From F1-20-MAGs119 sp040401695 (lineage in GTDB: Bacteria > Actinomycetota > Acidimicrobiia > Acidimicrobiales > Ilumatobacteraceae): a DNA stretch of 58,631 nt. Positions within the stretch are counted from its first letter, which is position 1. Every line of letters starts with the position of its first letter. The translations under genes and the position numbers were made by a program. This document shows positions 34,077 to 42,659 of this stretch, piece after piece. Location of the stretch: assembly GCA_040401695.1 (NCBI GenBank), contig JBBANY010000002.1:1-58631 (forward strand). Direction: 5' to 3'. The notes beneath the pieces were generated by a model. That model ran no database searches. It worked only from the letters and a program-made list of their open reading frames with translations, and was not told where the DNA came from.

Positions 34077-34670
34077 TCAGGTGGCAACGAGCGAGATCAC
34101 TAAGCCAGCGAGGTGACCGCGTGCCGCCGCACGCGTCAATCCGTGCTGAGAGGTGAATTGGTCCCACGACTCGAACGACAGGCACACGTCGATTTGTGCG
34201 AGCAGTCGTTCATCGCCGGACACTTCGCGCGGGAACGTCGCGGCGACTTGTTCACGCATCGCTCTGTGCAGGCGGTTCAGGTTGTTTCGGACGAGTGGTG
34301 AGGTTCGTGCCGTGCGATGTACGTTCACGGCTCGGCGGACCGGAGCGATGATCGAATACATCTCGTCACGTGCGGCCACGAGTCGGTCGACACGTTCCGC
34401 AATCGGGATGAGAGGGTCGAGCGGTGCAAGATGAGGATTGATCGCATGTTCTTGTCGTGCGGCCACCTCGGCATAAACCGTTTCGAGGTCCTCGAAATGC
34501 TGGAACACCGACCGTGTCGACACGCCCGCACGCTCGGCGATCGCGCGCGCACCGGTGTCTCCGTGACCTTCGCGCAGGAGGTCGTACAACGCGTCGATGA
34601 TGGCTTCGCGAGTGCGCGCACCGCGCGCGGTACGACCGTCGATTCGTTCGATTTGTTCGTCGACCGACAT
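34077..34670 (-). CDS. TetR-family transcriptional regulator
   Basis: A ~197-aa TetR regulator with the HTH at about residues 28-67 (TREAIIDALYDLLREGHGDTGARAIAERAG, STRSVFQHFEDLETVYAE) and an alpha-helical ligand domain. ATG 34670 begins just after the dehalogenase stop; a GTG at 34688, overlapping that stop, is an alternative. Its position directly downstream of the dehalogenase, same strand, suggests co-transcription and possibly autoregulation of that pair. Confidence 0.88.
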   Translation of the reverse strand: MSVDEQIERIDGRTARGARTREAIIDALYDLLREGHGDTGARAIAERAGVSTRSVFQHFEDLETVYAEVAARQEHAINPHLAPLDPLIPIAERVDRLVAARDEMYSIIAPVRRAVNVHRTARTSPLVRNNLNRLHRAMREQVAATFPREVSGDERLLAQIDVCLSFESWDQFTSQHGLTRAAARGHLAGLVISLVAT

Positions 34671-34677
34671 CGAGTTG

Positions 34678-35592
34678 TCAGGCGCCACGTGCGATGAAGT
34701 CGTTGACGACTGCGGCCAACTCTTCGCCTTTGTCTTCCTGGATGAAGTGTCCGCCGCCGGCGATGGTGGTGTGCGGCTGGCCGGTTGCGCCCGGAATCAA
34801 CTTCTGGAAGTGGCGATCTGCGCCGGCAGTGATCGGATCGCTGTCACCGAACGCGGTGAGGAACGGCTTGTTCCATTCCATCAAGGCCGTCCACGCCGCG
34901 CGGTTCGGTTCGGCCGACGGATCATCGGGGGATGCAGGAACGAGCGTCGGGAAAATTCGCGCACCGGCTTTGTAGGAATCGTCGGGGTAGGGGGCGTCGT
35001 ATGCGGCGACGTTGTGCGAGCCGATGGGTCGCGATGCGCAACCACCCTGCACGATGTTGCCGACGTTGAAGTCGGGCGTCGTCTGGCTGTACTCGCGCCA
35101 CGCGCGGAACGCGGCGCCCGGGTCGCGGTCCCCCGTGGGGAGAAACGTGTTTGCGGTGACGACGCGCGCGAACCGATCGGGAAACGCGGCGACCAGTCGC
35201 AGGCCGATGAGGCCGCCCCAGTCCTGACAGACCAACGTCAGGTTCGACAGGTCGTTCGCGACGAGCCAATCGGACATCCATGCAACGTGGCGTTCGTAGG
35301 TGTAGTCAGCCATCGCAGCTGGTTTGTCGCTGCGGCCGAAGCCGACGAGGTCGGGGGCGATGACGCGATGGCCCGCCGCAACGAAGCTGCGAATCATTTT
35401 GCGGTAGAGGTACGCCCACGAAGGTTCGCCGTGCATGCACAAAATCGTGTGCGCCGCGGTTTTCGGACCTTCGTCGATGTGGTGAACCCGCAGCACCGAC
35501 CCGTCACCTGACGGAACATCGGTGTAGACGGGGGGATAGGGCCACTCGGCCAATCCTTCGAAGCGGCTGTCGGGTGTGCGCAGGATTTCCAT
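34678..35592 (-). CDS. Haloalkane-dehalogenase-family alpha/beta hydrolase
   Basis: A 304-aa alpha/beta-hydrolase. The oxyanion region is MHGEPSWAYLYRKM, the nucleophile Asp124 sits in CQDWGG with the neighbouring Trp125 that in DhlA-type enzymes helps bind halide, the acid is likely Asp252 (GDSDPI) and the base His282 (GGGHF). These match haloalkane dehalogenases subfamily I, which hydrolyse carbon-halogen bonds to alcohols. Real substrates of environmental members are mostly unknown. ATG 35592 is preferred over 35619. It is divergent from the ilv leader region. Confidence 0.9.
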   Translation of the reverse strand: MEILRTPDSRFEGLAEWPYPPVYTDVPSGDGSVLRVHHIDEGPKTAAHTILCMHGEPSWAYLYRKMIRSFVAAGHRVIAPDLVGFGRSDKPAAMADYTYERHVAWMSDWLVANDLSNLTLVCQDWGGLIGLRLVAAFPDRFARVVTANTFLPTGDRDPGAAFRAWREYSQTTPDFNVGNIVQGGCASRPIGSHNVAAYDAPYPDDSYKAGARIFPTLVPASPDDPSAEPNRAAWTALMEWNKPFLTAFGDSDPITAGADRHFQKLIPGATGQPHTTIAGGGHFIQEDKGEELAAVVNDFIARGA

Positions 35593-35636
35593 GAATTTGC
35601 ACCGTAAGTGCAAGAACATCCCGAGTCAAGAGCCGG

Positions 35637-35665
35637 TTGCGCAACGCCGTCGGGCGTGGCAGACT
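35637..35665 (+). promoter_or_regulatory. Promoter of the ilvBNC leader
   Basis: A -35-like TTGCGC (35637-35642), a 17-bp spacer and a -10-like CAGACT (35660-35665). The expected start site falls at or just before GTG 35673, so the leader peptide would be translated leaderless. Confidence 0.5.
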
Positions 35666-35672
35666 CATCTTC

Positions 35673-35726
35673 GTGACAAACGGACGCGCGCTTCGCCCTG
35701 AAATTCAGGTGGTAGTAACTCCGTAG
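35673..35726 (+). CDS. ilv leader (attenuator) peptide
   Basis: A 17-codon open frame, GTG to TAG, encoding MTNGRALRPEIQVVVTP when GTG is read as Met. It contains an Ile codon and three consecutive Val codons (35709-35717) just before the stop. A hairpin starts at the stop codon and an intrinsic terminator follows 28 nt after it, all upstream of ilvB. This is the classical layout of branched-chain amino-acid attenuation: ribosomes stalled at Val codons when charged Val-tRNA is scarce would block the first hairpin. Corynebacterial and mycobacterial ilvB leaders are similar in concept. Confidence 0.75.
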   Translation: MTNGRALRPEIQVVVTP

Positions 35727-35777
35727 GCGCACGTCCCATATCACGTACGCCTGGGCTCCCTGCGGGGGGCCTTTTTT
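35725..35777 (+). terminator. ilvBNC attenuator: pause hairpin and terminator
   Basis: Hairpin 1: AGGCGCACGT (35725-35734) pairs with ACGTACGCCT (35743-35752), one mismatch. Terminator: GGCTCCC (35754-35760) pairs with GGGGGCC (35765-35771), including one T-G wobble, followed by six Ts (35772-35777). An anti-terminator pairing is expected but I could not define it by eye. Confidence 0.75.
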
Positions 35778-35874
35778 GTTGCCCAAAAATCCCCGGTTTT
35801 CGCAGATTTTTTGCCGAAACCAACCGAAATCTCCCGCCAGCCAATTGACTTAACCAAATTCCGAGGAGGAACAC

Positions 35875-37623
35875 ATGAAGATCACCGGCGCCGAGGCCCT
35901 CATCAAGGCCCTCGAAATGGAAAAAGTCGACGTCATGTTCGGCTACCCGGGCGGCTGCATTCTGCCCGCCTACGACCCGCTGCTTCAGTCGCCGATTCGC
36001 CACATCCTCGTGCGTCACGAACAGGGCGCCGGTCACATGGCCGAGGGCTATGCCCACGTCACGGGCCGCCCGGGCGTCGCCATGGTCACGAGTGGCCCCG
36101 CCGCGACGAACCTTGTCACGCCCCTGTGCGATGCGTACATGGACTCGATTCCGATGGTTGCGATCACCGGCCAGGTGTCGACGACCGCGATCGGAACCGA
36201 CGCGTTCCAGGAATGCGACACGGTCGGGATCACGCGCAGCATCACGAAGCACAACGAGCTCGTCATGTCACCTGCCGACATTCCACTCGCCGTGCGTCAG
36301 GCCTTTCACATCGCCACCACTGGCCGCCCCGGCCCGGTGTTGTTGGATCTGCCGAAAGACGTGCTGCAGAACACGATGACGTGGCACTGGCCAACCGACG
36401 ACGAAGTCGCCGCAAGTCTGCCCGGCTACAAGCCGAACACGAAGGGTCATCCGCGCATGATCAAGGAGGCGGCGAAGTTGATGCTCGCCGCCGAACGCCC
36501 GGTTCTCTATCTCGGTGGCGGTGTGTTGAAGGCGCGCGCCGCGGAGCAGGTCAAGCAAATCGCCGAACTGTTGAACATCCCCGTCGTCACGACGCTGATG
36601 GCGCGCGGCGCATTCCCCGACAGTCATCCGCTGAACCTCGGCATGCCCGGCATGCACGGAACCGCTGCCGCCGTCACCGCTCTGCAGAAGAGTGACCTGT
36701 TGATCGCGCTCGGTGCGCGCTTCGACGACCGAGTGACCGGCAAGGTCGCAACGTTTGCACCCGAGGCGAAGATCATCCACGTCGACATCGACCCCGCCGA
36801 GCAGGGCAAGGTGCGCAAGCCCGACGTTCCGATCGTCGGTGACTGCCGCGAGGTCACGAAAGAACTCGTGAAGGCATTGCGCGAACTGCTCGACGGTGGC
36901 GAGAAGCAGGCCGACGTCGGTCCGTGGCGCAGCCGCGTGTCGGGATGGCGTGAGCAATTCCCGCTCACCTACGAACAGTCCGAACCGGGCGAAGCGTTGA
37001 AGCCGCAGTACTGCCTCGAAATGCTGCGCGACAATGCGCCCGAAGACACGATTCTCGTGTCGGGCGTCGGCCAGCACCAGATGTGGTCGAGTCAGTACTG
37101 GAAGTTCGAAAAGCCATACACCTGGGTCAACTCGGGCGGCCTTGGCACGATGGGCTTCTCGGTTCCGGCGGCCATCGGTGCGAAAGTCGGCTGCCCCGAC
37201 AAGACCGTGTGGGCGATCGATGGCGACGGTTGTTTCCAGATGACCGCGCAGGAACTGATCACTGCGACGCTCAGCAACGTTCCGATCAAGGTCGGCATCC
37301 TCAACAACTCGTACCTCGGCATGGTGCGTCAGTGGCAGGAAATGTTCTACGGCGAGCGTTACAGCGAGGTCGACCTCGGCGGTGGCGTGCCCGACTTCGT
37401 CAAGTGGGCCGAGTCCATGGGTTGCGTCGGCATTCGCGTCGATTCGCCCGAAGAGGTCGAGCCCGCCATCGAGAAGGCAAACTCGATCAACGACCGTTCC
37501 GTCGTCGTCGACTTCCGCGTCGCCGAGGGCGAGAAAGTGTTCCCGATGGTGCCGGCAGGTGCCAGCAACGACGACATTCTTCTGCCACCGTCGCAGACCC
37601 CAAAGAGGGAGTTCCTCCGATGA
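35875..37623 (+). CDS. ilvB: Acetolactate synthase large subunit
   Basis: A 582-aa thiamine-diphosphate enzyme making 2-acetolactate / 2-aceto-2-hydroxybutyrate for Val, Leu and Ile. Seen: GYPGGCILPAYD, the catalytic Glu in RHEQGAGHMAEGYA, SGPAATNLVTP, a FAD-binding middle domain (LGARFDDRVTGK), and the ThDP/Mg motif WAIDGDGCFQMTAQEL...ILNNSYLGMVRQWQ. GAGGAGG precedes the ATG. A ~100-nt untranslated stretch separates it from the attenuator terminator. The stop overlaps ilvN by ATGA. Confidence 0.97.
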   Translation: MKITGAEALIKALEMEKVDVMFGYPGGCILPAYDPLLQSPIRHILVRHEQGAGHMAEGYAHVTGRPGVAMVTSGPAATNLVTPLCDAYMDSIPMVAITGQVSTTAIGTDAFQECDTVGITRSITKHNELVMSPADIPLAVRQAFHIATTGRPGPVLLDLPKDVLQNTMTWHWPTDDEVAASLPGYKPNTKGHPRMIKEAAKLMLAAERPVLYLGGGVLKARAAEQVKQIAELLNIPVVTTLMARGAFPDSHPLNLGMPGMHGTAAAVTALQKSDLLIALGARFDDRVTGKVATFAPEAKIIHVDIDPAEQGKVRKPDVPIVGDCREVTKELVKALRELLDGGEKQADVGPWRSRVSGWREQFPLTYEQSEPGEALKPQYCLEMLRDNAPEDTILVSGVGQHQMWSSQYWKFEKPYTWVNSGGLGTMGFSVPAAIGAKVGCPDKTVWAIDGDGCFQMTAQELITATLSNVPIKVGILNNSYLGMVRQWQEMFYGERYSEVDLGGGVPDFVKWAESMGCVGIRVDSPEEVEPAIEKANSINDRSVVVDFRVAEGEKVFPMVPAGASNDDILLPPSQTPKREFLR

Positions 37624-38147
37624 GCAAGCCCCGTCACCACATTCTCTCGGTTCTCGTCCAGAACAAGGCCGGAGTGCTTGCGCGCGTCGCGGGTTTGTTC
37701 GCTCGTCGCGGGTACAACATCTTCTCGTTGGCCGTCGCGCCGACCGAAGACCCGGAACTCAGCCGCATCACCATCGTCGTCGATGTCGAAGAGACGCCTC
37801 TCGAGCAGATCGTGAAGCAACTCTTCAAACTCATCGAAGTTGTCCGCATCTCGGAGCTCGACCCGTCACGTTCGGTCGAGCGCGAGCTTCTCATCGCAAC
37901 GGTTCGCGCCGGTGCCGAGGTCCGTGGACAACTCGTCGAACTCGCCAACATCTTCGACGCGAAGGTCGTTGCGGTTGGCGTCGACGCACTCACATTGTCT
38001 CTCGAAGGTTCACCCGACAAGTTGGACGACTTCGAGGAACTCCTGCGCGGTTACGGCATCGTTGAACTTCAACGCACCGGCCGTATCGCGCTTCCCAAAC
38101 TCGATCGCGAAGCACGCGTGCGTGCAGTGAAAGGAAAGGCAAGCTGA
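37620..38147 (+). CDS. ilvN: Acetolactate synthase small (regulatory) subunit
   Basis: A 175-aa regulatory subunit with an N-terminal ACT domain (HILSVLVQNKAGVLARVAGLFARRGYNIFSLAVAPTED) that mediates valine feedback inhibition, and a C-terminal domain activating the large subunit. Length is normal for IlvN/IlvH. ATG 37620 overlaps the ilvB stop by 4 bp. Its own TGA overlaps the ilvC ATG by one base. Confidence 0.97.
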   Translation: MSKPRHHILSVLVQNKAGVLARVAGLFARRGYNIFSLAVAPTEDPELSRITIVVDVEETPLEQIVKQLFKLIEVVRISELDPSRSVERELLIATVRAGAEVRGQLVELANIFDAKVVAVGVDALTLSLEGSPDKLDDFEELLRGYGIVELQRTGRIALPKLDREARVRAVKGKAS

Positions 38148-39175
38148 TGGCAGCAAAGATGTATTACGACGGCGATTGTGACGTCAACATCATCAAGGGT
38201 CGCAAGGTTGCGATCATCGGGTACGGCTCACAAGGCCATGCCCATGCTCTCAACCTGAAAGAAAGCGGCGTTCCCGTGGTGGTGGGTCTGCGCGAGGGTT
38301 CCGCCTCGGCAGCCAAGGCACAGGCCGCGGGTCTCACCGTGAAGAGCATCGCCGATGCGGCCAAGTGGGCCGACGTCGTCATGCTCACCATGCCCGACAC
38401 CGAGCAGAAGGCCACGTACACCGAGAGCATCAAGCGCTACATGAAGCCCGGCAAGGCCCTCGCCTTCGCGCACGGTTTCAACGTTCGCTTCAAGCGCATC
38501 AAGCCCCCGAAGGGCGTCGATGTCATCATGATCGCGCCGAAGGGTCCCGGTCACTTGGTGCGTCGTACCTACACCGAGGGCGGCGGCGTTCCGGCGCTCA
38601 TCGCAGTCGAGCAAGACGCAACCGGTGGCGCCAAGGCACTTGCGTTGTCGTACGCATCGGCGATCGGTGGCGGCCGTGCGGGCATCATCGAGACAACATT
38701 CGCCGAAGAGACCGAGACCGACTTGTTCGGTGAGCAGGTTGTGCTGTGCGGTGGGCTCACCGAACTCGTGCGCAACGGTTTCGAAACGCTCGTCGAGGCC
38801 GGTTACCAGCCCGAGATGGCGTACTTCGAGTGCCTCCACGAGGTGAAGCTCATCGTCGACCTCATGTACGAAGAGGGCATCGCCGGCATGCGCTACAGCA
38901 TCTCCGACACTGCCGAGTACGGCGACGTCACACGTGGTCCGCGCATCATCACGCCGACCACGAAGAAGCAGATGCAAAAGATCCTGAAGGAGATCCAGTC
39001 CGGCAAGTTCGCCAAGGAGTGGATCGCCGAAAGCGAAAGCGGTCGTGCGAAGTTCAACGAACTGCGTGCAGCCGGTGCCGCCCACCAGATCGAAGAGGTC
39101 GGCAAGCGTCTCCGCGGCATGATGCCGTGGATCTCGGCAGGCAAGCAGAAGGTGTCCGAAGCCTCAGGCGGCTGA
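38147..39175 (+). CDS. ilvC: Ketol-acid reductoisomerase (class I)
   Basis: A 342-aa NADPH-dependent enzyme that isomerises and reduces acetolactate. The Rossmann motif GYGSQGHAHALNL is near residues 25-37, with PKGPGHLVR, the Mg-binding acids in ETTFAEETETDLFGEQVVLCGG, and the knotted C-terminal domain (YFECLHEVKLIVDLMYEEGI, RYSISDTAEYGD). This is the short class I form. It is the last gene of the ilvBNC operon; a repeat copy and a strong terminator follow. Confidence 0.97.
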   Translation: MAAKMYYDGDCDVNIIKGRKVAIIGYGSQGHAHALNLKESGVPVVVGLREGSASAAKAQAAGLTVKSIADAAKWADVVMLTMPDTEQKATYTESIKRYMKPGKALAFAHGFNVRFKRIKPPKGVDVIMIAPKGPGHLVRRTYTEGGGVPALIAVEQDATGGAKALALSYASAIGGGRAGIIETTFAEETETDLFGEQVVLCGGLTELVRNGFETLVEAGYQPEMAYFECLHEVKLIVDLMYEEGIAGMRYSISDTAEYGDVTRGPRIITPTTKKQMQKILKEIQSGKFAKEWIAESESGRAKFNELRAAGAAHQIEEVGKRLRGMMPWISAGKQKVSEASGG

Positions 39176-39185
39176 CGAACCCCAA

Positions 39186-39238
39186 GGGTTCTCGGTGCGA
39201 AAAGACTCGGAAAACGGGTAATCGCCCACCGAGAAACC
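39186..39238 (+). repeat. Dispersed palindromic repeat, copy C
   Basis: Arms GGGTTCTCGGTG (39186-39197) and CACCGAGAAACC (39227-39238) flank a core with AAAACGGGTAATCG. It lies directly after ilvC. Confidence 0.72.
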
Positions 39239-39276
39239 TGATGGGAATTCTGAGGTAATACGCGAACGGAAAATCG

Positions 39277-39312
39277 AAGAGGCCCCGCCGTGTGGCGGGG
39301 CCTCTTCTTTTT
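39277..39312 (+). terminator. Intrinsic terminator after ilvC (bidirectional)
   Basis: AAGAGGCCCCGCC pairs with GGCGGGGCCTCTT (13 bp, GTGT loop), followed by CTTTTT. It probably also ends transcription of the convergent lipoprotein gene. Confidence 0.92.
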
Positions 39313-39347
39313 GTTGTGCACCTGATAGGGGCAGGTGATCGTGATCC

Positions 39348-39995
39348 TCAGCAGGTGACGCCGGGGATGCAGAGCTTCGGAAGGGTCACGGGCGAGGTGA
39401 GCTTCGTCAGGTCGGTGCCGGAGAGGTTCGAAGCGAGGCTCGGCGTGCCGGTGATCTTCGGGATGTTGCTCCAGTTCGCGGTGTTCGTCGCGGTCGTCGA
39501 CGCGGCAGGCTGTTGTGCGGCGGTTGCTGCTTGATCGGCGGCGGGCTGATCGACCGCGGGCTGTTCGGCGGGAACCGAGACAACCGAGGTCTCGCTCGTC
39601 GCGGGTGCCGGGGCGACCGCAACATCCTGCGTCGGGCTCGGCTCTGCGACCGTCGGTGCGGCCGGGGCAGTGTCCTGACTGGTCGAAGCCGGCTTCTTCT
39701 TCGTCGCCTTGGCCACCTTCTTCGTGGTTTGCGTCGTGGACTCAACTTTCGTTGCGACGACCGGTGCAGGCTGTGCTTCGGTGGCGACGATTTCGTCAGT
39801 CGCGGGGATCGCCTCGGCCGCGAGGTTCTGGAGAACATCTGCGACATTCGCAACCTGGGCCGGGGTGACGACTTTGTCGCCGGCCTTTCCGTCGCAGGCC
39901 ACGAGGCCCGCGGAGAGGAAGAGGGCGGCGGCGGTGGTGCCGGCGGCGATTGCGATGCGCTTCAGGTTCTTGTTGTTGATCCGGTTCGTGTTCAT
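39348..39995 (-). CDS. Putative lipoprotein, Ala/Pro/Thr-rich
   Basis: A 215-aa secreted protein. ATG 39995 follows AAGGAG. The signal peptide (NLKRIAIAAGTTAAALFLSAGLVAC) ends in a lipobox. A long low-complexity stretch of Ala, Pro, Thr, Val, Lys and Gln follows (about residues 55-170). A small conserved-looking C-terminal end (NIPKITGTPSLASNLSGTDL, then LPKLCIPGVTC) contains two cysteines that could form a disulfide. No family was recognised. It looks like a wall-spanning stalk with a small C-terminal head. Confidence 0.75.
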   Translation of the reverse strand: MNTNRINNKNLKRIAIAAGTTAAALFLSAGLVACDGKAGDKVVTPAQVANVADVLQNLAAEAIPATDEIVATEAQPAPVVATKVESTTQTTKKVAKATKKKPASTSQDTAPAAPTVAEPSPTQDVAVAPAPATSETSVVSVPAEQPAVDQPAADQAATAAQQPAASTTATNTANWSNIPKITGTPSLASNLSGTDLTKLTSPVTLPKLCIPGVTC

Positions 39996-40141
39996 TGTTT
40001 TCTCCTTGTGTGGTGGGCCCCTTGTGGGCTTCGTTGCCGTACAGAGCCGCGACCCCCGCTGGCGCGGACACTTTTCTCCTGACTTTTTTGGAAATCCCTG
40101 AAACCCATGCAGCGCAACGGTTTCCGGGTGCATGCCGGTCC

Positions 40142-40192
40142 GGTTCTCGGTGCGAGATGTCGCGAAAAGCGGGTCAACACACACCGAGAACC
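40142..40192. repeat. Dispersed palindromic repeat, copy D
   Basis: Perfect 11-bp inverted arms GGTTCTCGGTG (40142-40152) and CACCGAGAACC (40182-40192) flank a core TCGCGAAAAGCGGGT. It lies in the 300-bp divergent region between the lipoprotein gene and metY. Apart from SD and promoter elements I see nothing else in that region. Confidence 0.78.
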
Positions 40193-40295
40193 CGGGGGTT
40201 TTCGGCGCGGATCTTGACGAAAACTGCACCTGGAGGCGCCGAGAATCCAAAACCTGAGTTGATGAGTCGGGAATTGGGGCGTAGCGTCACCCGCC

Positions 40296-41606
40296 ATGAG
40301 CAACGCTTCCTGGGGTTTTGAAACCCGCCAAATCCACGCCGGCCAAAGCCCCGACCCCGCGACCGGTTCGCGCGCGGTGCCGATCTACCAGACCACCTCG
40401 TACCAGTTCCGTGACTCGGCGCACGCGCAGAACCTTTTCGCGCTCGCAGAGATCGGCAACATCTATACGCGCATCATGAACCCGACGCAGGCCGTGCTCG
40501 AAGCGCGCGTCGCAGATCTCGAAGGCGCAGTCACCACCGCAGTTGGTTTGCCCGGTGCCCTCGTCGTCAGCTCGGGTCAGGCCGCCGAGACGCTTGCGAT
40601 TCTCACGCTCGCAGAAGCGGGCAGCCACATCGTCGCGTCGCCGTCGCTGTACGGCGGCACGTACAACCTGTTGCACTACACGCTGCCAAAGATGGGAATC
40701 GAAGTGTCGTTCGTCGACGACCCGCACGACCTGCAGCAGTGGAAGAGCGCGGTGAAGCCGAACACGAAGGCCTTCTACGGTGAAGTTCTCGCCAACCCGA
40801 AGAACGACGTGTTCGACATCGAAGGTGTGTCGAAGGTTGCCCACGACGTCGGAGTGCCGCTCATCATCGACAACACGGTCCCGACCCCGTACGGCATTCG
40901 TCCGCTCGAGTGGGGTGCCGACATCGTCGTGCATTCACTCACCAAGTTCATGGGTGGCCACGGTTCGAGCATCGCCGGTGCGATCGTCGACGGCGGCAAG
41001 TTCGACTTCTCGGCGAGCGGTCGCTTCCCGAACTTCACCGAGCCCGACCCGTCGTACCACGGCCTCGCGTACTGGCCGGCTCTCGGACCGGGCAGCTACA
41101 TCATCAAGGCCCGCGTGCAGATGCTGCGCGACCTCGGCGCTGCCGTCAGCCCGTTCAACGCATGGACGATCCTGCAGGGAATCGAAACGTTGTCGCTGCG
41201 CATGGAGCGTCACTGGTCGAATGCGGCACAGGTCGCCGAGTACCTGACTAAGAACCCGAAGGTCGAAAGCGTGTCGTGGGCGGGACTCCCGTCGAGCCCG
41301 TGGAACGAGCGCGCGAAGAAGTACTTCCAGGGTCGCGGCTTTGGTTCGATCATCGCGTTCAACGTGAAGGGCGGCCGCGATGCGGGCCAGAAGTTCGCCG
41401 AGGCGCTGAAGTTGCACAGCCACGTCGCGAACATCGGTGACGTGCGCAGCCTCGTCATCCACCCTGCATCGACGACTCACAGCCAGTTGACCGAAGCAGA
41501 GCAACTTGCATCGGGTGTGCACCCGGGCATGGTTCGCCTCTCCGTGGGTCTCGAGACGATCGGCGACATCCTCGCCGACCTCGACCTCGGCTTCGCTGCG
41601 ATCTAA
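40296..41606 (+). CDS. metY: O-acetylhomoserine aminocarboxypropyltransferase (sulfhydrylase)
   Basis: A 436-aa PLP enzyme of the Cys/Met metabolism family that makes homocysteine from O-acetylhomoserine and sulfide. Seen: TRQIHAGQSPDPATGSRAVPIYQTTSY, YTRIMNPTQAVLE, SSGQAAETLAIL, the PLP loop IDNTVPTPYGIRPLEWGADIVVHSLTKFMGGHG with Schiff-base Lys217, and HPASTTHSQL near the C-terminus. Length (~430) and the GSRAVPIYQTTSY form fit MetY rather than MetB. A -10-like TAGCGT is eight bases before the ATG. No riboswitch was recognised upstream. Confidence 0.94.
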   Translation: MSNASWGFETRQIHAGQSPDPATGSRAVPIYQTTSYQFRDSAHAQNLFALAEIGNIYTRIMNPTQAVLEARVADLEGAVTTAVGLPGALVVSSGQAAETLAILTLAEAGSHIVASPSLYGGTYNLLHYTLPKMGIEVSFVDDPHDLQQWKSAVKPNTKAFYGEVLANPKNDVFDIEGVSKVAHDVGVPLIIDNTVPTPYGIRPLEWGADIVVHSLTKFMGGHGSSIAGAIVDGGKFDFSASGRFPNFTEPDPSYHGLAYWPALGPGSYIIKARVQMLRDLGAAVSPFNAWTILQGIETLSLRMERHWSNAAQVAEYLTKNPKVESVSWAGLPSSPWNERAKKYFQGRGFGSIIAFNVKGGRDAGQKFAEALKLHSHVANIGDVRSLVIHPASTTHSQLTEAEQLASGVHPGMVRLSVGLETIGDILADLDLGFAAI

Positions 41607-41651
41607 CGCGGCTTTGCCGCCGTCCGGCACGGCATCAACTAACTTGGTCGC

Positions 41652-42188
41652 GTGAGCGACAGCATCGATACGCGTACGGGCTGGATGTCCAACGACGTCC
41701 TGAATGACGTGCGCGATCGGGTTCCCCTCGTTTACGTCGACGCGGTTCCCGTGCGCGTCGACGAGGCGGGAAACGTCACGCACGTTGGCATGCTGCTGCG
41801 TCAGGCCGCTGACGGTTCGATCAGCCGAATGGTCGTGTCGGGTCGTGTGATGCTGAATGAACGCATTCGCGAGGCGCTCATCCGCCACCTGGAAAAAGAC
41901 CTCGGCCCGCTCGCTCTGCCGCGTGTTCCTCCCGAGCCGGCACCATTCACCGTCGTCGAATATTTCCCGGACCCGACCGTGAGTGGCTTCCACGATCCGC
42001 GTCACCACGCGGTGTCGCTTGCCTATGTGGTGCCCGTGTCGGGGGAGTGTCAGCCAACGCAGCAAGCGTTGGAGCTCACGTGGTTCACGCCCGTTGAAGC
42101 AGTGAGTGACCGGGTGCGCCGCGAGATGACGGGCGGCCACGACCGCCTCATCCGCCTTGCGCTTGCTTCAGTCGGCCAACTGCCCTAG
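41652..42188 (+). CDS. DUF4916 / degenerate Nudix-family protein
   Basis: A 178-aa protein with a Nudix-like fold pattern. The stretch GRVMLNERIREALIRHLEKDLG lines up with the Nudix box, but the catalytic REUxEE is changed (RHLEKD), so classical pyrophosphohydrolase activity is doubtful. This matches the actinobacterial DUF4916 group. GTG 41652 lies six bases after TAACTT (41640-41645), a leaderless arrangement. Its TAG overlaps the opposing gene's stop within CTAG. Confidence 0.8.
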   Translation: MSDSIDTRTGWMSNDVLNDVRDRVPLVYVDAVPVRVDEAGNVTHVGMLLRQAADGSISRMVVSGRVMLNERIREALIRHLEKDLGPLALPRVPPEPAPFTVVEYFPDPTVSGFHDPRHHAVSLAYVVPVSGECQPTQQALELTWFTPVEAVSDRVRREMTGGHDRLIRLALASVGQLP

Positions 42189-42601
42189 CCGCGACGGCGT
42201 CGGCGTACGACGCGCTTGTTCCCCGGGCGCAGGTGCGGCGCGGGGGAGATGACCGTGGTGTTGTCGTCGAGGGGAATTTGGATGCCGTCTTTGTCGATGT
42301 CGGTCGGTTCGCCCGAGAACTCCGACACCGCGGCGGGCTGTTCCTTTGGGCGGCGGCCCAACACCTGGTCGATGGCAAGCATGCCCCCTGCAACGATCGC
42401 CCCGGCGAGTCCGTGCTTGCGGTGGGCGCGGGCGACCATGCTCTCGCGTGCCTCGGCATTGCGGGCCTCGAGACGCGCTATGTCATCGTCGATCGTGTCA
42501 TCGTCGACCGCATCAAAGTCGACTGCACCACCGGCGACGGGATCATCTTCGACCGGCGCGTCGTGATCGACGGCGTGTTCGTCGTCGCGCTCGTCGGACA
42601 T
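42185..42601 (-). CDS. Hypothetical protein, acidic N-terminus and basic C-terminus
   Basis: A 138-aa protein with a very acidic N-terminus (Asp/Glu/Ala/Val-rich, residues 1-45), a helix (IARLEARNAEARESMVARAHRKHG), a short hydrophobic segment GLAGAIVAGGMLAIDQVLG, and a strongly basic tail ending KRVVRRRRRG. The charge asymmetry suggests binding to nucleic acid or membrane, but no family was recognised. TACGCT (42613-42608) six bases before the ATG indicates a leaderless start. Confidence 0.7.
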   Translation of the reverse strand: MSDERDDEHAVDHDAPVEDDPVAGGAVDFDAVDDDTIDDDIARLEARNAEARESMVARAHRKHGLAGAIVAGGMLAIDQVLGRRPKEQPAAVSEFSGEPTDIDKDGIQIPLDDNTTVISPAPHLRPGNKRVVRRRRRG

Positions 42602-42659
42602 GAGTCGAGCGTACCGTTCATGTGACGGTCGTATTCGTCGGTGCGTCTAACATTCCGTC

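Noticed and set aside
35593..35874. T-box or other amino-acid riboswitch upstream of ilvB
   Set aside because: No T-box sequence or stem-I-like structure was seen. The short Val-rich open frame plus terminator explains the region.
39996..40295. SAM-type riboswitch upstream of metY
   Set aside because: The only strong structure is the dispersed repeat copy D, which also occurs at unrelated genes, and metY looks near-leaderless.
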